50,367 nucleotides of DNA from Pseudomonadota bacterium. Its GTDB lineage: Bacteria; Pseudomonadota; Alphaproteobacteria; JACQOE01. This document shows positions 30,465 through 37,441 of the stretch, piece after piece; the first letter of the stretch is position 1; each line of letters opens with the position of its first letter. Made by a program: the position numbers and the translations under genes. Under the pieces are notes generated by a model. The model ran no database searches. It was not told the DNA's origin and was given only the letters and a program-made list of their open reading frames with translations. The stretch covers positions 1 through 50,367 of the forward strand of contig JACQOE010000018.1 of NCBI GenBank assembly GCA_016202695.1, read 5' to 3'.

Positions 30465-31118
30465 TCAGGGGGCGGTAAAGCCGATGCGCCGGTGGCTTCC
30501 GTCGCAGAAGGGCTTGTCGGCGGAGGCGCCGCAGCGGCAGAGCGCCGCCTCCTCGCCGGCGAAACAGGCGCCGCCGTCGGCGCCCCGCAGCTCGAACGGT
30601 CCGGAAAGCAGGAGCGGCCCGTTCGCGCTCGGGGTGACGCGGAGCGGCCCCGCCCCGGCCCCGGCGGCCGGGGCCGCCGCCGGCGGCGGCCGGCCGGGAT
30701 CGCGGAAGCCGGCCGCCTCGTGGCGGCCGTCGCAGAAGGGCTTGTCGGCGGAGGCGCCGCAGCGGCAGAGCGCGAGGCGGGTGTCGGATAGCACCACCTC
30801 GCCCGCGGGCGAAACGAGGCGGAGGTCGCCGCGGAGGTAGAGCGGCCCGTCGGCGGCGACGGTGACGACGTTCGCGCCCGGGGGCGCCTCCGCCGGCCCG
30901 CCGTCGCGGCGCTCGAAGTGCAGCGCGCCGGTCGGGCAGCGGGCGATCACCGCGGCGACGGCGTCGGCGTCCGCGGCCCCGGGGTTCACCCACGGCCTCC
31001 GCCCGGGGTCGAAGACCTCGGGCAGGCCGCGCACGCACTCGCGCGCGTGGATGCAGCGCTTGGCGTCGTAGGTGACGACGATCCGCTCGCCGCGGTAGCC
31101 GTGCAGCCTGCGTCTCAC
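30465..31118 (-). CDS. Ferredoxin-like plus two CDGSH iron-sulfur domains
   Basis: 217 residues: an N-terminal divergent 4Fe-4S domain (Fer4_19 type; RCIHARECVRGLPEVF and RCPTGAL, with C22, C28 and C61), then two CDGSH [2Fe-2S] domains with C118, C120, C129, H133 and C194, C196, C205, H209. The core ALCRCGASADKPFCDG occurs in both, from a 46-bp identical DNA segment. A redox or cluster-transfer role is likely; the partner is unknown. GTG start at 31118 with GGAGGAG upstream. Confidence 0.9.
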   Translation of the reverse strand: MRRRLHGYRGERIVVTYDAKRCIHARECVRGLPEVFDPGRRPWVNPGAADADAVAAVIARCPTGALHFERRDGGPAEAPPGANVVTVAADGPLYLRGDLRLVSPAGEVVLSDTRLALCRCGASADKPFCDGRHEAAGFRDPGRPPPAAAPAAGAGAGPLRVTPSANGPLLLSGPFELRGADGGACFAGEEAALCRCGASADKPFCDGSHRRIGFTAP

Positions 31119-31148
31119 GGCCCGCCTCCTCCGCCCGTCGCTCCGGTC

Positions 31149-32543
31149 CTATGCCTCGACCACCTTGCCCGGGTTCATCAGGTTGTCGGGGTCGAGCGCG
31201 CGCTTGATCCGGCGCATGACGGCGAGCGCGGCCCCGTGCTCCCGCTCCATGTACTTGATCTTGCCGCGCCCGACCCCGTGCTCGCCGGTCGCGGTCCCGT
31301 CCATGGCCAGGGCGCGGGCGATCAGGCGGGCGTTGAAGCGCTCGGCGGCCTTCACCTCCTCCGCGTTCTCGCGGTCGATGACGAAGGCGACGTGGAAGTT
31401 GCCGTCGCCGACATGGCCGACGATGCCGGCGGGGAAGGGGAGGTCCTTCATGTCCTCCAGCGTCTCGCGGATGCACTCGGAGAGGCGCGAGATCGGCACG
31501 CACACGTCGGTCGGCCAGCCGCCGGCGCCGGGGCGAAGCGCGAGGATGGCGTAGTAGGCGTCGTGGCGCGCCTGCCAGAGGCGGTTGCGCTCCTCGGCGG
31601 TGGCGGTCCAGGCGAAGCCCTCGGCGCCGTGCTCGGCGGCGATCGCCTGCACCGCCCCGGCCTGCTCCTTCACCCCCGCGGCCGAGCCGTGGAACTCGAA
31701 GAACAGGGTCGGCGCCTCCTTGTGCGAGAGCCCCGAGTAGCGGTTGACGGCGGCGATGGTGGCGCCGTCCAGGAGCTCGACCCGGGCCACCGGCACGCCG
31801 GCCTGGATGGTGGCGATGGTGGTCTCGACCGCGGCCCCGAGCGAGGGGAAGGCGGCGACCGCGGCCGATACCGCCTCGGGGATGCCGTAGAGGCGGAGAT
31901 CCAGCTCGGTGATCACGCCCAGCGTCCCCTCGGAGCCGACGAAGAGGCGGGTGAGGTCGTAGCCCGAGGACGACTTGCGGGCCCGCGAGCCGGTGCGCAC
32001 CACGCTGCCGTCGGCCAGCACCACGGTCATGGCCAGCACGTTCTCGCGCATGGTGCCGTAGCGGACCGCGTTGGTGCCCGAGGCGCCGGTGGCGGCCATG
32101 CCGCCGAGCGTCGCGTCCGCCCCCGGATCGACCGGGAAGAAGAGGCCGGTGTCGCGCAGGAATGCGTTGATCTGCTTGCGCGTGACCCCGGCCTCGACGC
32201 GGGCGTCCATGTCGGCGGCGTTGACCGCCAGCACCCGGTTCATGTCGCGGAGCGAAATCGTGATCCCGCCATAGGGCGCCCCCACATGGCCCTCGAGCGA
32301 GGTGCCGGTGCCGAAGGCGATGACCGGCACGCGGAGCGCGGCGGCGCGGCGCACGATCTCGCCCACCTCGGCGGTCGAGCGCGGAAAGACGACCGCGTCG
32401 GGGGGAAGCGAGGGGTGCCAGGACTCGTCCTTGCCGTGCTGCTCGCGGACCGCGGGCGCGGTCGAGACCCGCTCGCGGCCCATGAGCCGGGCCAGGCCCT
32501 CGACCAGGCTCTGGACCGCCTCCCCGCTCGCCCGCGCCGCCAT
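31149..32543 (-). CDS. FAD-linked oxidase, D-lactate/glycolate dehydrogenase-like
   Basis: 464 residues. N-terminal PCMH-type FAD-binding domain with GTGTSLEGHVGAPYGGI (about 78-94), DPGADATLGGMAATGASGTNAVRYGT and GSEGTLGVITELDLRLYG, then an FAD-oxidase C-terminal domain with GHVGDGNFHVAF and GTATGEHGVGRGK. This is the layout of D-lactate dehydrogenase (cytochrome) and related D-2-hydroxyacid dehydrogenases. The substrate is not fixed by sequence. Start ATG 32543, 8 bp after the dehydrogenase gene upstream, suggesting a two-gene 2-hydroxyacid operon. Confidence 0.92.
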   Translation of the reverse strand: MAARASGEAVQSLVEGLARLMGRERVSTAPAVREQHGKDESWHPSLPPDAVVFPRSTAEVGEIVRRAAALRVPVIAFGTGTSLEGHVGAPYGGITISLRDMNRVLAVNAADMDARVEAGVTRKQINAFLRDTGLFFPVDPGADATLGGMAATGASGTNAVRYGTMRENVLAMTVVLADGSVVRTGSRARKSSSGYDLTRLFVGSEGTLGVITELDLRLYGIPEAVSAAVAAFPSLGAAVETTIATIQAGVPVARVELLDGATIAAVNRYSGLSHKEAPTLFFEFHGSAAGVKEQAGAVQAIAAEHGAEGFAWTATAEERNRLWQARHDAYYAILALRPGAGGWPTDVCVPISRLSECIRETLEDMKDLPFPAGIVGHVGDGNFHVAFVIDRENAEEVKAAERFNARLIARALAMDGTATGEHGVGRGKIKYMEREHGAALAVMRRIKRALDPDNLMNPGKVVEA

Positions 32544-32551
32544 CGCCGGGC

Positions 32552-33670
32552 CTACTCCAGGACGTAGGCGGCGCCGCAGTCCCCGGCGACCCAGCGGATG
32601 CGCTCGGCGAGGCGGCGGGGGATCGGGATTCCGCTCCGCTCGCGCTCGGCCGTGCTCGTCCACTCGGGATCGCCGGCGACCAGCACCGGCTCGCCCGCCT
32701 CGAGCGGCGGGGTGCGGTGGAGGGCGTCGATCATGGCGTCGAGGTCGGCCTCGAACGCGCCCGCCTCGCGGAAGGCCCCGGGATCGATGGCCATGAACAG
32801 GTGGCCGATGTTGTAGCGGCCCTTGGCGCTCCGCCGGCCGCGGCTGACCCCGATGTAGGTGGCGCCGACCAGCGTGCCGGCGAGGATCTCGACCGCGGCG
32901 GCGAGCCCGTAGCCCTTGTGGCTGGAAAGCGCCGGGGTTCCGCCGAGCGGCGTCAGCCCGCCCTCCTCGCGCTGGTAGATGTACTCGCGCGCCCGCGCCG
33001 GATCGGCGATCGAGCGGCCGTCCTCGTCCAGCACCCAGCCATCGGGGACGGGCCGGTCGTTGTACCAGCAGAGGTTGATCTTGCCGACCGCGACCGTCGA
33101 GGTGGCCATGTCGAGGACGAAAGGCAGGTGCTCGCGCGCCGGCGCCGCGAGCGCGATCGGGTTGGTGCCGAACATGGGGACGCGGGCGCGGGTGGGAACC
33201 ACCGCCCGGGCCCAGGCGTTGGTGGTGGCGAGCCCGACCATCCCCGCCCGCGCGGCGCGGAGCGCGTAGACGCCGGCGGCGCCGAAGTGGTTGGAATCGA
33301 CCACGCCGACGACGCCGACGCCGGCGGCCCTGGCCTTGTCGATCGCGAGGTCGACGGCGCGGAGGCTCACCGGGTGCCCGATCGCGCCGTCGGCGTCGAG
33401 GAGGCCGGTCACCGGCCCCTCGCGCACCAGCCGGATCGCCGGGCGCATGTTGATGACCCCCTCGCGGAGGAGCTCGTAATAGCGGGGCAGCATGGCGATG
33501 CCGTGGGAATCGACGCCCCGGAGGTCGGTCTCGACCATCGCCGCGACCGTCGGCGCGATCAGCTCCCCGGCCATGTCCCAGGCGCGGAAGACGGCCTCGA
33601 TCTGGCGCCCGACGGTGGCCGCCGGGATGCGGATGGCGTCGTCGTTCACGGTCCCTCGGGGCGGGGTCAT
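32552..33670 (-). CDS. Ldh/Mdh2-family NAD(P)-dependent 2-hydroxyacid dehydrogenase
   Basis: 372 residues of the malate/L-lactate/ureidoglycolate/sulfolactate dehydrogenase family, a fold distinct from classical LDH. Motifs: ETDLRGVDSHGIAMLPRYY (about 47-65), VVDSNHFGAAG, FGTNPIALAAPA, FVLDMATSTVAVGK and LSSHKGYGLAAAVEIL. The substrate cannot be decided. ATG 33670 is given; GTG 33649, with GAGGGA just before it, is an alternative. The partner gene encodes an FAD-linked D-hydroxyacid dehydrogenase, so the pair could interconvert or funnel 2-hydroxyacids to pyruvate-type ketoacids. Confidence 0.92.
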   Translation of the reverse strand: MTPPRGTVNDDAIRIPAATVGRQIEAVFRAWDMAGELIAPTVAAMVETDLRGVDSHGIAMLPRYYELLREGVINMRPAIRLVREGPVTGLLDADGAIGHPVSLRAVDLAIDKARAAGVGVVGVVDSNHFGAAGVYALRAARAGMVGLATTNAWARAVVPTRARVPMFGTNPIALAAPAREHLPFVLDMATSTVAVGKINLCWYNDRPVPDGWVLDEDGRSIADPARAREYIYQREEGGLTPLGGTPALSSHKGYGLAAAVEILAGTLVGATYIGVSRGRRSAKGRYNIGHLFMAIDPGAFREAGAFEADLDAMIDALHRTPPLEAGEPVLVAGDPEWTSTAERERSGIPIPRRLAERIRWVAGDCGAAYVLE

Positions 33671-33782
33671 CGCGGTCTCGTCGCTGAGTTCCGGTGGCGG
33701 TGCGAGGCGCCGGCGGGGCGGAGTCCGGCCCCCCCCGCCCGCCCGGCTGTTCTAACAGTCCCCCGGGAGGGCGTCGAGAGAG

Positions 33783-33916
33783 CCCTTCCGCGGGTAGTGT
33801 CTCATTTTGAAGCGCCTCCCCCTTCGACGGGCTTGAGGCGTGAGGCGAATTTTTCAAGGCCCTCATGCCGAGCCTGTCGAGGCATGACGGAAAACGGGGA
33901 CACTACCCTTCCGCGG
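33783..33916. mobile_element. MITE-like element carrying a family A repeat, with 11-bp flanking repeats
   Basis: The inner part (33811-33890) is a family A palindromic repeat. It is bounded by 10-bp perfect inverted repeats GGGTAGTGTC (33792-33801) and GACACTACCC (33899-33908). The direct repeat CCCTTCCGCGG occurs on each side (33783-33793 and 33906-33916), overlapping the last bases of the inverted ends; it looks like a target duplication. No transposase is encoded. The spacer 33671-33782 shows nothing else that I can name. Confidence 0.55.
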
Positions 33917-33949
33917 CCCGCGCCGCGGGGCGCCCGGCGAACGCGCCCC

Positions 33950-33978
33950 TTGAAAGGTCCGGCAAATAGGTGTACATA
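33950..33978 (+). promoter_or_regulatory. Candidate promoter of the UPF0016 gene
   Basis: TTGAAA (33950-33955), 17-bp spacer, TACATA (33973-33978). The direct-repeat array at 33968-34034 begins within the spacer, covers the -10 box and continues past the start point, so the promoter is probably regulated. Confidence 0.55.
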
Positions 33979-34034
33979 TGAATAGCTGTTCAGCTTTGAA
34001 AGCTGTTCATATCTTATAGCTGTTCAAACGTTGG
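33968..34034 (+). repeat. Four-copy direct-repeat array, about 17-bp period
   Basis: AGCTGTTCA occurs at 33984, 34001 and 34018, exactly 17 bp apart, and a degenerate copy AGGTGTACA at 33968. The first pair also form an imperfect dyad (TATGAAyAGCT...). Copies overlap the -10 box, the predicted start site and the leader of the downstream gene, which fits a multi-site operator. Confidence 0.75.
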
Positions 34035-34120
34035 TGGTGACGAGCGTGCCGAACGGACGGACGGAGAGGGGGCCCAAGGGGCCCGAGTCGCCGCCCGCCG
34101 GGGCCTACCGGAGGCGCCTG

Positions 34121-34396
34121 ATGCTGATCGCCGCGAGCGTGTTCCTGACCCTCCTGATCGCCGAGCTCGGCGACAAGACGCAGCTTGCCACCCTGGTCTT
34201 CACCGCCGGCGGCGACGCCTCGCCCTGGGCGGTGTTCGCCGGGGCGTCCGCCGCCCTGATCGCCTCCAGCGGCCTGGCGGTGCTGATCGGGCATTTCGGC
34301 GCCCGCTACCTGGAGGCGTTCCCGCTCCCCCTCATCGCCGGGGCGCTGTTCGTGCTCCTCGGCGTCGTCACCATCGTCCGCTACCTGCGGGCCTGA
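34121..34396 (+). CDS. Single-repeat UPF0016/Gdt1 membrane protein
   Basis: 91 residues with three hydrophobic helices. The first carries the family motif ELGDKTQLATL (ExGDK[TS]). UPF0016 (TMEM165/Gdt1) proteins are cation exporters, Mn or Ca in studied cases. Most have two copies of this half; one-copy proteins must pair as dimers. The ATG at 34121 is chosen since GGAGG lies six bases upstream; the open frame back to 34031 is Gly/Pro/Arg-rich leader. The direct-repeat array upstream suggests metal- or stress-responsive control, an inference. Confidence 0.85.
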   Translation: MLIAASVFLTLLIAELGDKTQLATLVFTAGGDASPWAVFAGASAALIASSGLAVLIGHFGARYLEAFPLPLIAGALFVLLGVVTIVRYLRA

Positions 34397-34508
34397 GCGC
34401 CCGGCCGGGAATTGAACCGTGTGATGGCGAGACGGTAGGCCATTACAGTGTCGTTCCCGCGCAAGAGCGCGTGAAAGAATCCCCTGTCGCTCAAATATCG
34501 CCCTTGAT

Positions 34509-34594
34509 CGTCATACCCGCGCAAGCGGGTATCCATGGCGCCGCCGGCTTGCCGCGGCCAGCCTGGACCCCCGCTCTTTCGCGGGGGTGACGAG
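34509..34594. repeat. Dispersed palindromic repeat, family B, copy 2
   Basis: GTCATACCCGCGCAAGCGGG and CCCCCGCTCTTTCGCGGGGG arms with inner ATCCATGG and GCCTGGA. A degenerate partial copy precedes it (CGTTCCCGCGCAAGAGCG, near 34453). The rest of the 325-bp spacer 34397-34721 shows no gene; a short duplication CATCGGGGA lies just before the aminotransferase. Confidence 0.75.
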
Positions 34595-34721
34595 TCCAGG
34601 CTGCCGAGACCGGCGCGACCGATTTCGAGTCGCTCTAAACTCATCCCCGCCGTTTGCCAGGGGGCGCCCGCCCGGCGCATAGTCGGGCGCATCGGGGACG
34701 CTCCATCGGGGACACCGGAAC

Positions 34722-35885
34722 ATGCTCCAGCTCGCCGAGCGCATGTCGCGCCTGGGAACCGAGACCGCCTTCGACGTGCTCGCCCGCGCCGAATCCTTGC
34801 GCGCGAAAGGCAAGGACATCATCAACCTCGGCATCGGCCAGCCCGACTTCAAAACCCCGCCCCACATCGTGGCGGCGGCCAAGAAGGCGCTGGACGAGGG
34901 CCACCACGGCTACACCCCCGCGCCCGGCATCCCCGCCTTGCGCGAGGCGGTGGCGGCCGAGGTGGAGAGGCGCCGGGGGGTGAGGGTCGACCCCGCCCGG
35001 GTGGTGGTGGTGCCGGGCGGCAAGGTGACGATGTTCTTCGCCATCCTCATGCTCGGCGAGGAAGGCACCGAGATCCTCTATCCCAATCCCGGCTTCCCGA
35101 TCTACGAGTCGGCGATTCGCTTCTCCGGCGCGACCGCCGTGCCGATCCCGCTGATCGAGGAGAAGGGCTTCTCGTTCTCGGCCGAGGAGGTGCTGAGGCT
35201 GGTCACGCCGAGGACGCGCCTGATCATCGTCAACACCCCGGCCAACCCCACCGGCGGCGTGGTCCCGCGCGAGGAGCTGGCGCGGCTCGCCCGGGGCCTG
35301 GCCAGGCACCCGCAGGTGGCGGTGCTGGCCGACGAGATCTACGCCCGCATGACCTACGACAACCACGCGCACGCGAGCCTGATGGAGTTCCCCGAGATCC
35401 GCGACCGGGTGATCCTCCTGGACGGCTGGTCGAAGACCTACGCCATGACCGGCTGGCGGCTGGGCTACGCGGTGTGGCCGAAGGAACTCGCCGAGCCCGC
35501 CATCCGGCTCGCCATCAACTGCCACTCCTGCGTCAACGCCGCGGCGCAGTGGGCGGGCATCGCCGCGCTTGAGGGCCCCCAGGACGGGCCCGAGCGGATG
35601 GTGGCCGCCTTCGCCGAGCGGCGCAAGGTGATCGTGGACGGGCTCAACTCGCTCCCCGGATTCCGCTGCGCGAGCCCGGGCGGCGCCTTCTATGCCTTCC
35701 CCAACGTCACCGGCACCGGGCTGGACGCGAAGAAGTTGCAGGACCGGCTGATGGACGAGGCCGGGGTGGCGGTGGTGGCGGGCACCAGCTTCGGCGCCTA
35801 CGGCGAGGGGTTCTTGCGCTTCTCCTACGCCAACTCCAAGGAGAACATCGAGACGGCCATCGAGCGGATCAGGAAGGTGCTGTGA
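34722..35885 (+). CDS. Class I/II PLP-dependent aminotransferase (AspC-like)
   Basis: 387 residues of fold type I, subgroup I-gamma. Motifs: INLGIGQPDFKTP (about 34-46), a PNPGFPIY loop, NTPANPTGGV (171-180), DEIYARMTYDN (about 204-214) and the PLP lysine K238 in SKTYAMTGWRLGYA, with the substrate Arg in GFLRFSYA. Members include aspartate aminotransferases with wide specificity; exact substrates are not fixed by sequence. ATG 34722 with a weak upstream GGAA. Single gene between two repeat elements. Confidence 0.93.
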   Translation: MLQLAERMSRLGTETAFDVLARAESLRAKGKDIINLGIGQPDFKTPPHIVAAAKKALDEGHHGYTPAPGIPALREAVAAEVERRRGVRVDPARVVVVPGGKVTMFFAILMLGEEGTEILYPNPGFPIYESAIRFSGATAVPIPLIEEKGFSFSAEEVLRLVTPRTRLIIVNTPANPTGGVVPREELARLARGLARHPQVAVLADEIYARMTYDNHAHASLMEFPEIRDRVILLDGWSKTYAMTGWRLGYAVWPKELAEPAIRLAINCHSCVNAAAQWAGIAALEGPQDGPERMVAAFAERRKVIVDGLNSLPGFRCASPGGAFYAFPNVTGTGLDAKKLQDRLMDEAGVAVVAGTSFGAYGEGFLRFSYANSKENIETAIERIRKVL

Positions 35886-35930
35886 GGGGGGTGGGGCGCG
35901 AACCTTCATTGCAATTCCGCTTGATCCCTT

Positions 35931-36031
35931 CCTCTTTCGTCATGCGCGGACTTGATCCGCGCATCCATGGATCGCCGCGTCAAGCCCCCGGGCTCGTGAC
36001 CCGGGGGCAAGCTCGGCGATGACGAAAGAGG
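35931..36031. mobile_element. MITE-like repeat, family C, with 13-bp inverted ends
   Basis: Perfect terminal inverted repeats CCTCTTTCGTCAT (35931-35943) and ATGACGAAAGAGG (36019-36031). The inner part has GCGCGGACTTGATCCGCGC and CCCCCGGGCTCGTGACCCGG, the type of palindromic repeat common between alphaproteobacterial genes. 101 bp, no coding capacity. It stands between the aminotransferase and the low-GC gene. Confidence 0.6.
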
Positions 36032-36080
36032 GCACGGGTGCTTCCGCGAATCGATCAAACGGACTCGCTGATCGTGCCGC

Positions 36081-36698
36081 TCACGGAGGGCAATCGTCGT
36101 CGGAGCAGTTATGAGGGCCAGCGAAGCCGAGGCTATGGCTGTACCCGTCGAACCGCAAAACACGGGTCATTTGGGTAACTCGCTCTCTATTGGCGACAAA
36201 GCCGTCGAGATACTTCGTTTCCATCAGGATGAATACGTCGATCTCGGACCTCTTCGCTGCCTCGATGGTTCCTACCGGAATGTTGCAGCTCTGTGTGGAA
36301 ACGTGGCGTTTAGGACCGATCACATTCGGTGCTTCGGCATTTTTCCATTTTGCCATCGGAAACGGATCGAGGACATGTTGAGACCGTGGCGCGTCAACGC
36401 AGTCGTATCGGAGGGTTACCCGCCGCGCAGGCATGTTGCCGGCATTTTCGACATTGATGCCGATACCCCACACGGTTGGCCTCTCGGGAGGATAGGGAAT
36501 AATCGTGGGATTGAAAAAATAGACAAAAGCGCGGTCTCGCAATCGGGACGTTTGATCAGTTTGTTCCAGTATCTTCCTTTGTCCATTGCTAACGTTCGCA
36601 AGTTCGATGGTCGCCCAAGCGATCACGCAAGTGGCGATGGTGGTAACCCCCACAGAAACGCCATGAAAAATTTTTCTGCTGCGGTCGGACTCGGTCAT
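36081..36698 (-). CDS. Unknown membrane-anchored protein, low GC
   Basis: 205 residues. One membrane helix near the N-terminus (about 15-35, VGVTTIATCVIAWATIELA), a charged linker (SNGQRKILEQTDQTSRLRDRAF), then a beta-rich domain with VENAGNMPARRVTLRY. The N-x-G-N-x-P-A motif occurs in a widespread but uncharacterised group of single-TM proteins. Four Cys in the outer domain could form disulfides. Base composition is far lower in GC than neighbours, so recent transfer is likely. ATG 36698 with GAGAGG ten bases upstream; a longer frame to 36788 lacks this. Confidence 0.7.
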   Translation of the reverse strand: MTESDRSRKIFHGVSVGVTTIATCVIAWATIELANVSNGQRKILEQTDQTSRLRDRAFVYFFNPTIIPYPPERPTVWGIGINVENAGNMPARRVTLRYDCVDAPRSQHVLDPFPMAKWKNAEAPNVIGPKRHVSTQSCNIPVGTIEAAKRSEIDVFILMETKYLDGFVANRERVTQMTRVLRFDGYSHSLGFAGPHNCSDDDCPP

Positions 36699-36829
36699 GT
36701 CGGAGTAGCCTCTCAGTTTGACCTCTGTATTCTTGAGTAGCGTAACGTTCTGGTAACTTGAATTTAAGTGTAACAGCCGACTCACCATCGACCATATTCG
36801 CCCTCACCCGCAGCCTGCCGTCCCGCCCC

Positions 36830-37129
36830 TTATTCGGCGCCGAGGCGCCCGCCCACGTCCATGCGCGCGTGCAAAATGCGCAGCACCACCACCGCGTCCT
36901 CCGTCTCCCTATAGAAGATGACGTGCCGGCCGCAGGACGTGCTCCGGTAGCCGGGGCCGATCTCCTCGCGCGGCGCGCCGAGCCCCGGGCGTCGGCGAAC
37001 CCCTGCCAGCCGCTTTCGAATCGCCTCCAGGTAGCGGCGTTTCTGCGCCTCGCCCCATTCCCGCCCGGTGTAGCGGGCGATGTCCCGGAGGTCCGCCTGC
37101 GCCGCCTCGACGAGGACGAGCCTCCTCAC
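36830..37129 (-). CDS. parE: ParE-family toxin
   Basis: 99 residues of the RelE/ParE superfamily: VLVEAAQADLRDIARYTGREWG at the start, RPGLGAPREEIGPGYRS in the middle and RHVIFYRETEDAVVVLRILHARMD at the end. ParE toxins act on DNA gyrase. The start is GTG at 37129, overlapping the parD stop as GTGA. Fully intact with its antitoxin; found between two intergenic mobile regions. Confidence 0.93.
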   Translation of the reverse strand: MRRLVLVEAAQADLRDIARYTGREWGEAQKRRYLEAIRKRLAGVRRRPGLGAPREEIGPGYRSTSCGRHVIFYRETEDAVVVLRILHARMDVGGRLGAE

Positions 37130-37374
37130 AGGCGGGCGAAGAACTCGGCCAGCTCGTCGTCGCCCGCGATCGCGGTCGCGCGGCCCGCGGCCAGATCGGC
37201 CTCGCCCTTGGCCAACTCCTCGCGCAGACGCTCGAGCTTGAGGCGCCGGACCTCCTCGTGCTCGCGCATCAGGCGCAGCGCCTCGCGCATCACCTCGCTG
37301 GCGTTGTTGTAGAGCCCGCTCTCGACCTTGGCCTTGACGAACTTCTCCAGCTTCGGCGTCAGCGACACGTGCAT
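37126..37374 (-). CDS. parD: ParD-family antitoxin
   Basis: 82 residues. N-terminal ribbon-helix-helix DNA-binding domain (MHVSLTPKLEKFVKAKV, YNNASEVMREALRLMRE) and an acidic C-terminal tail that should wrap the toxin (ELAKGEADLAAGR). The ATG at 37374 has GGAGGAG five bases upstream. It is the first gene of the parDE operon and would repress the operon at the dyad 37412-37424. Confidence 0.94.
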   Translation of the reverse strand: MHVSLTPKLEKFVKAKVESGLYNNASEVMREALRLMREHEEVRRLKLERLREELAKGEADLAAGRATAIAGDDELAEFFARL

Positions 37375-37397
37375 GGCGACTCCTCCGGTCCGCCGAA

Positions 37398-37426
37398 TCC
37401 GTAGGAAAGACGACAAACTTTGTCAA
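37398..37426 (-). promoter_or_regulatory. parDE promoter and operator
   Basis: Minus strand: consensus -35 TTGACA (37421-37426), 17-bp spacer, -10 TACGGA (37398-37403). A perfect 13-bp dyad GACAAA-C-TTTGTC (37412-37424) overlaps the -35 box and spacer, the place expected for ParD autorepression. Confidence 0.7.
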
Positions 37427-37441
37427 TGTCTGGATGCGCGC

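Noticed and set aside
33968-34034. CRISPR array
   Set aside because: Repeats are 9 bp, spacing leaves only 8 bp between copies, and no cas gene is near. It suits an operator array instead.
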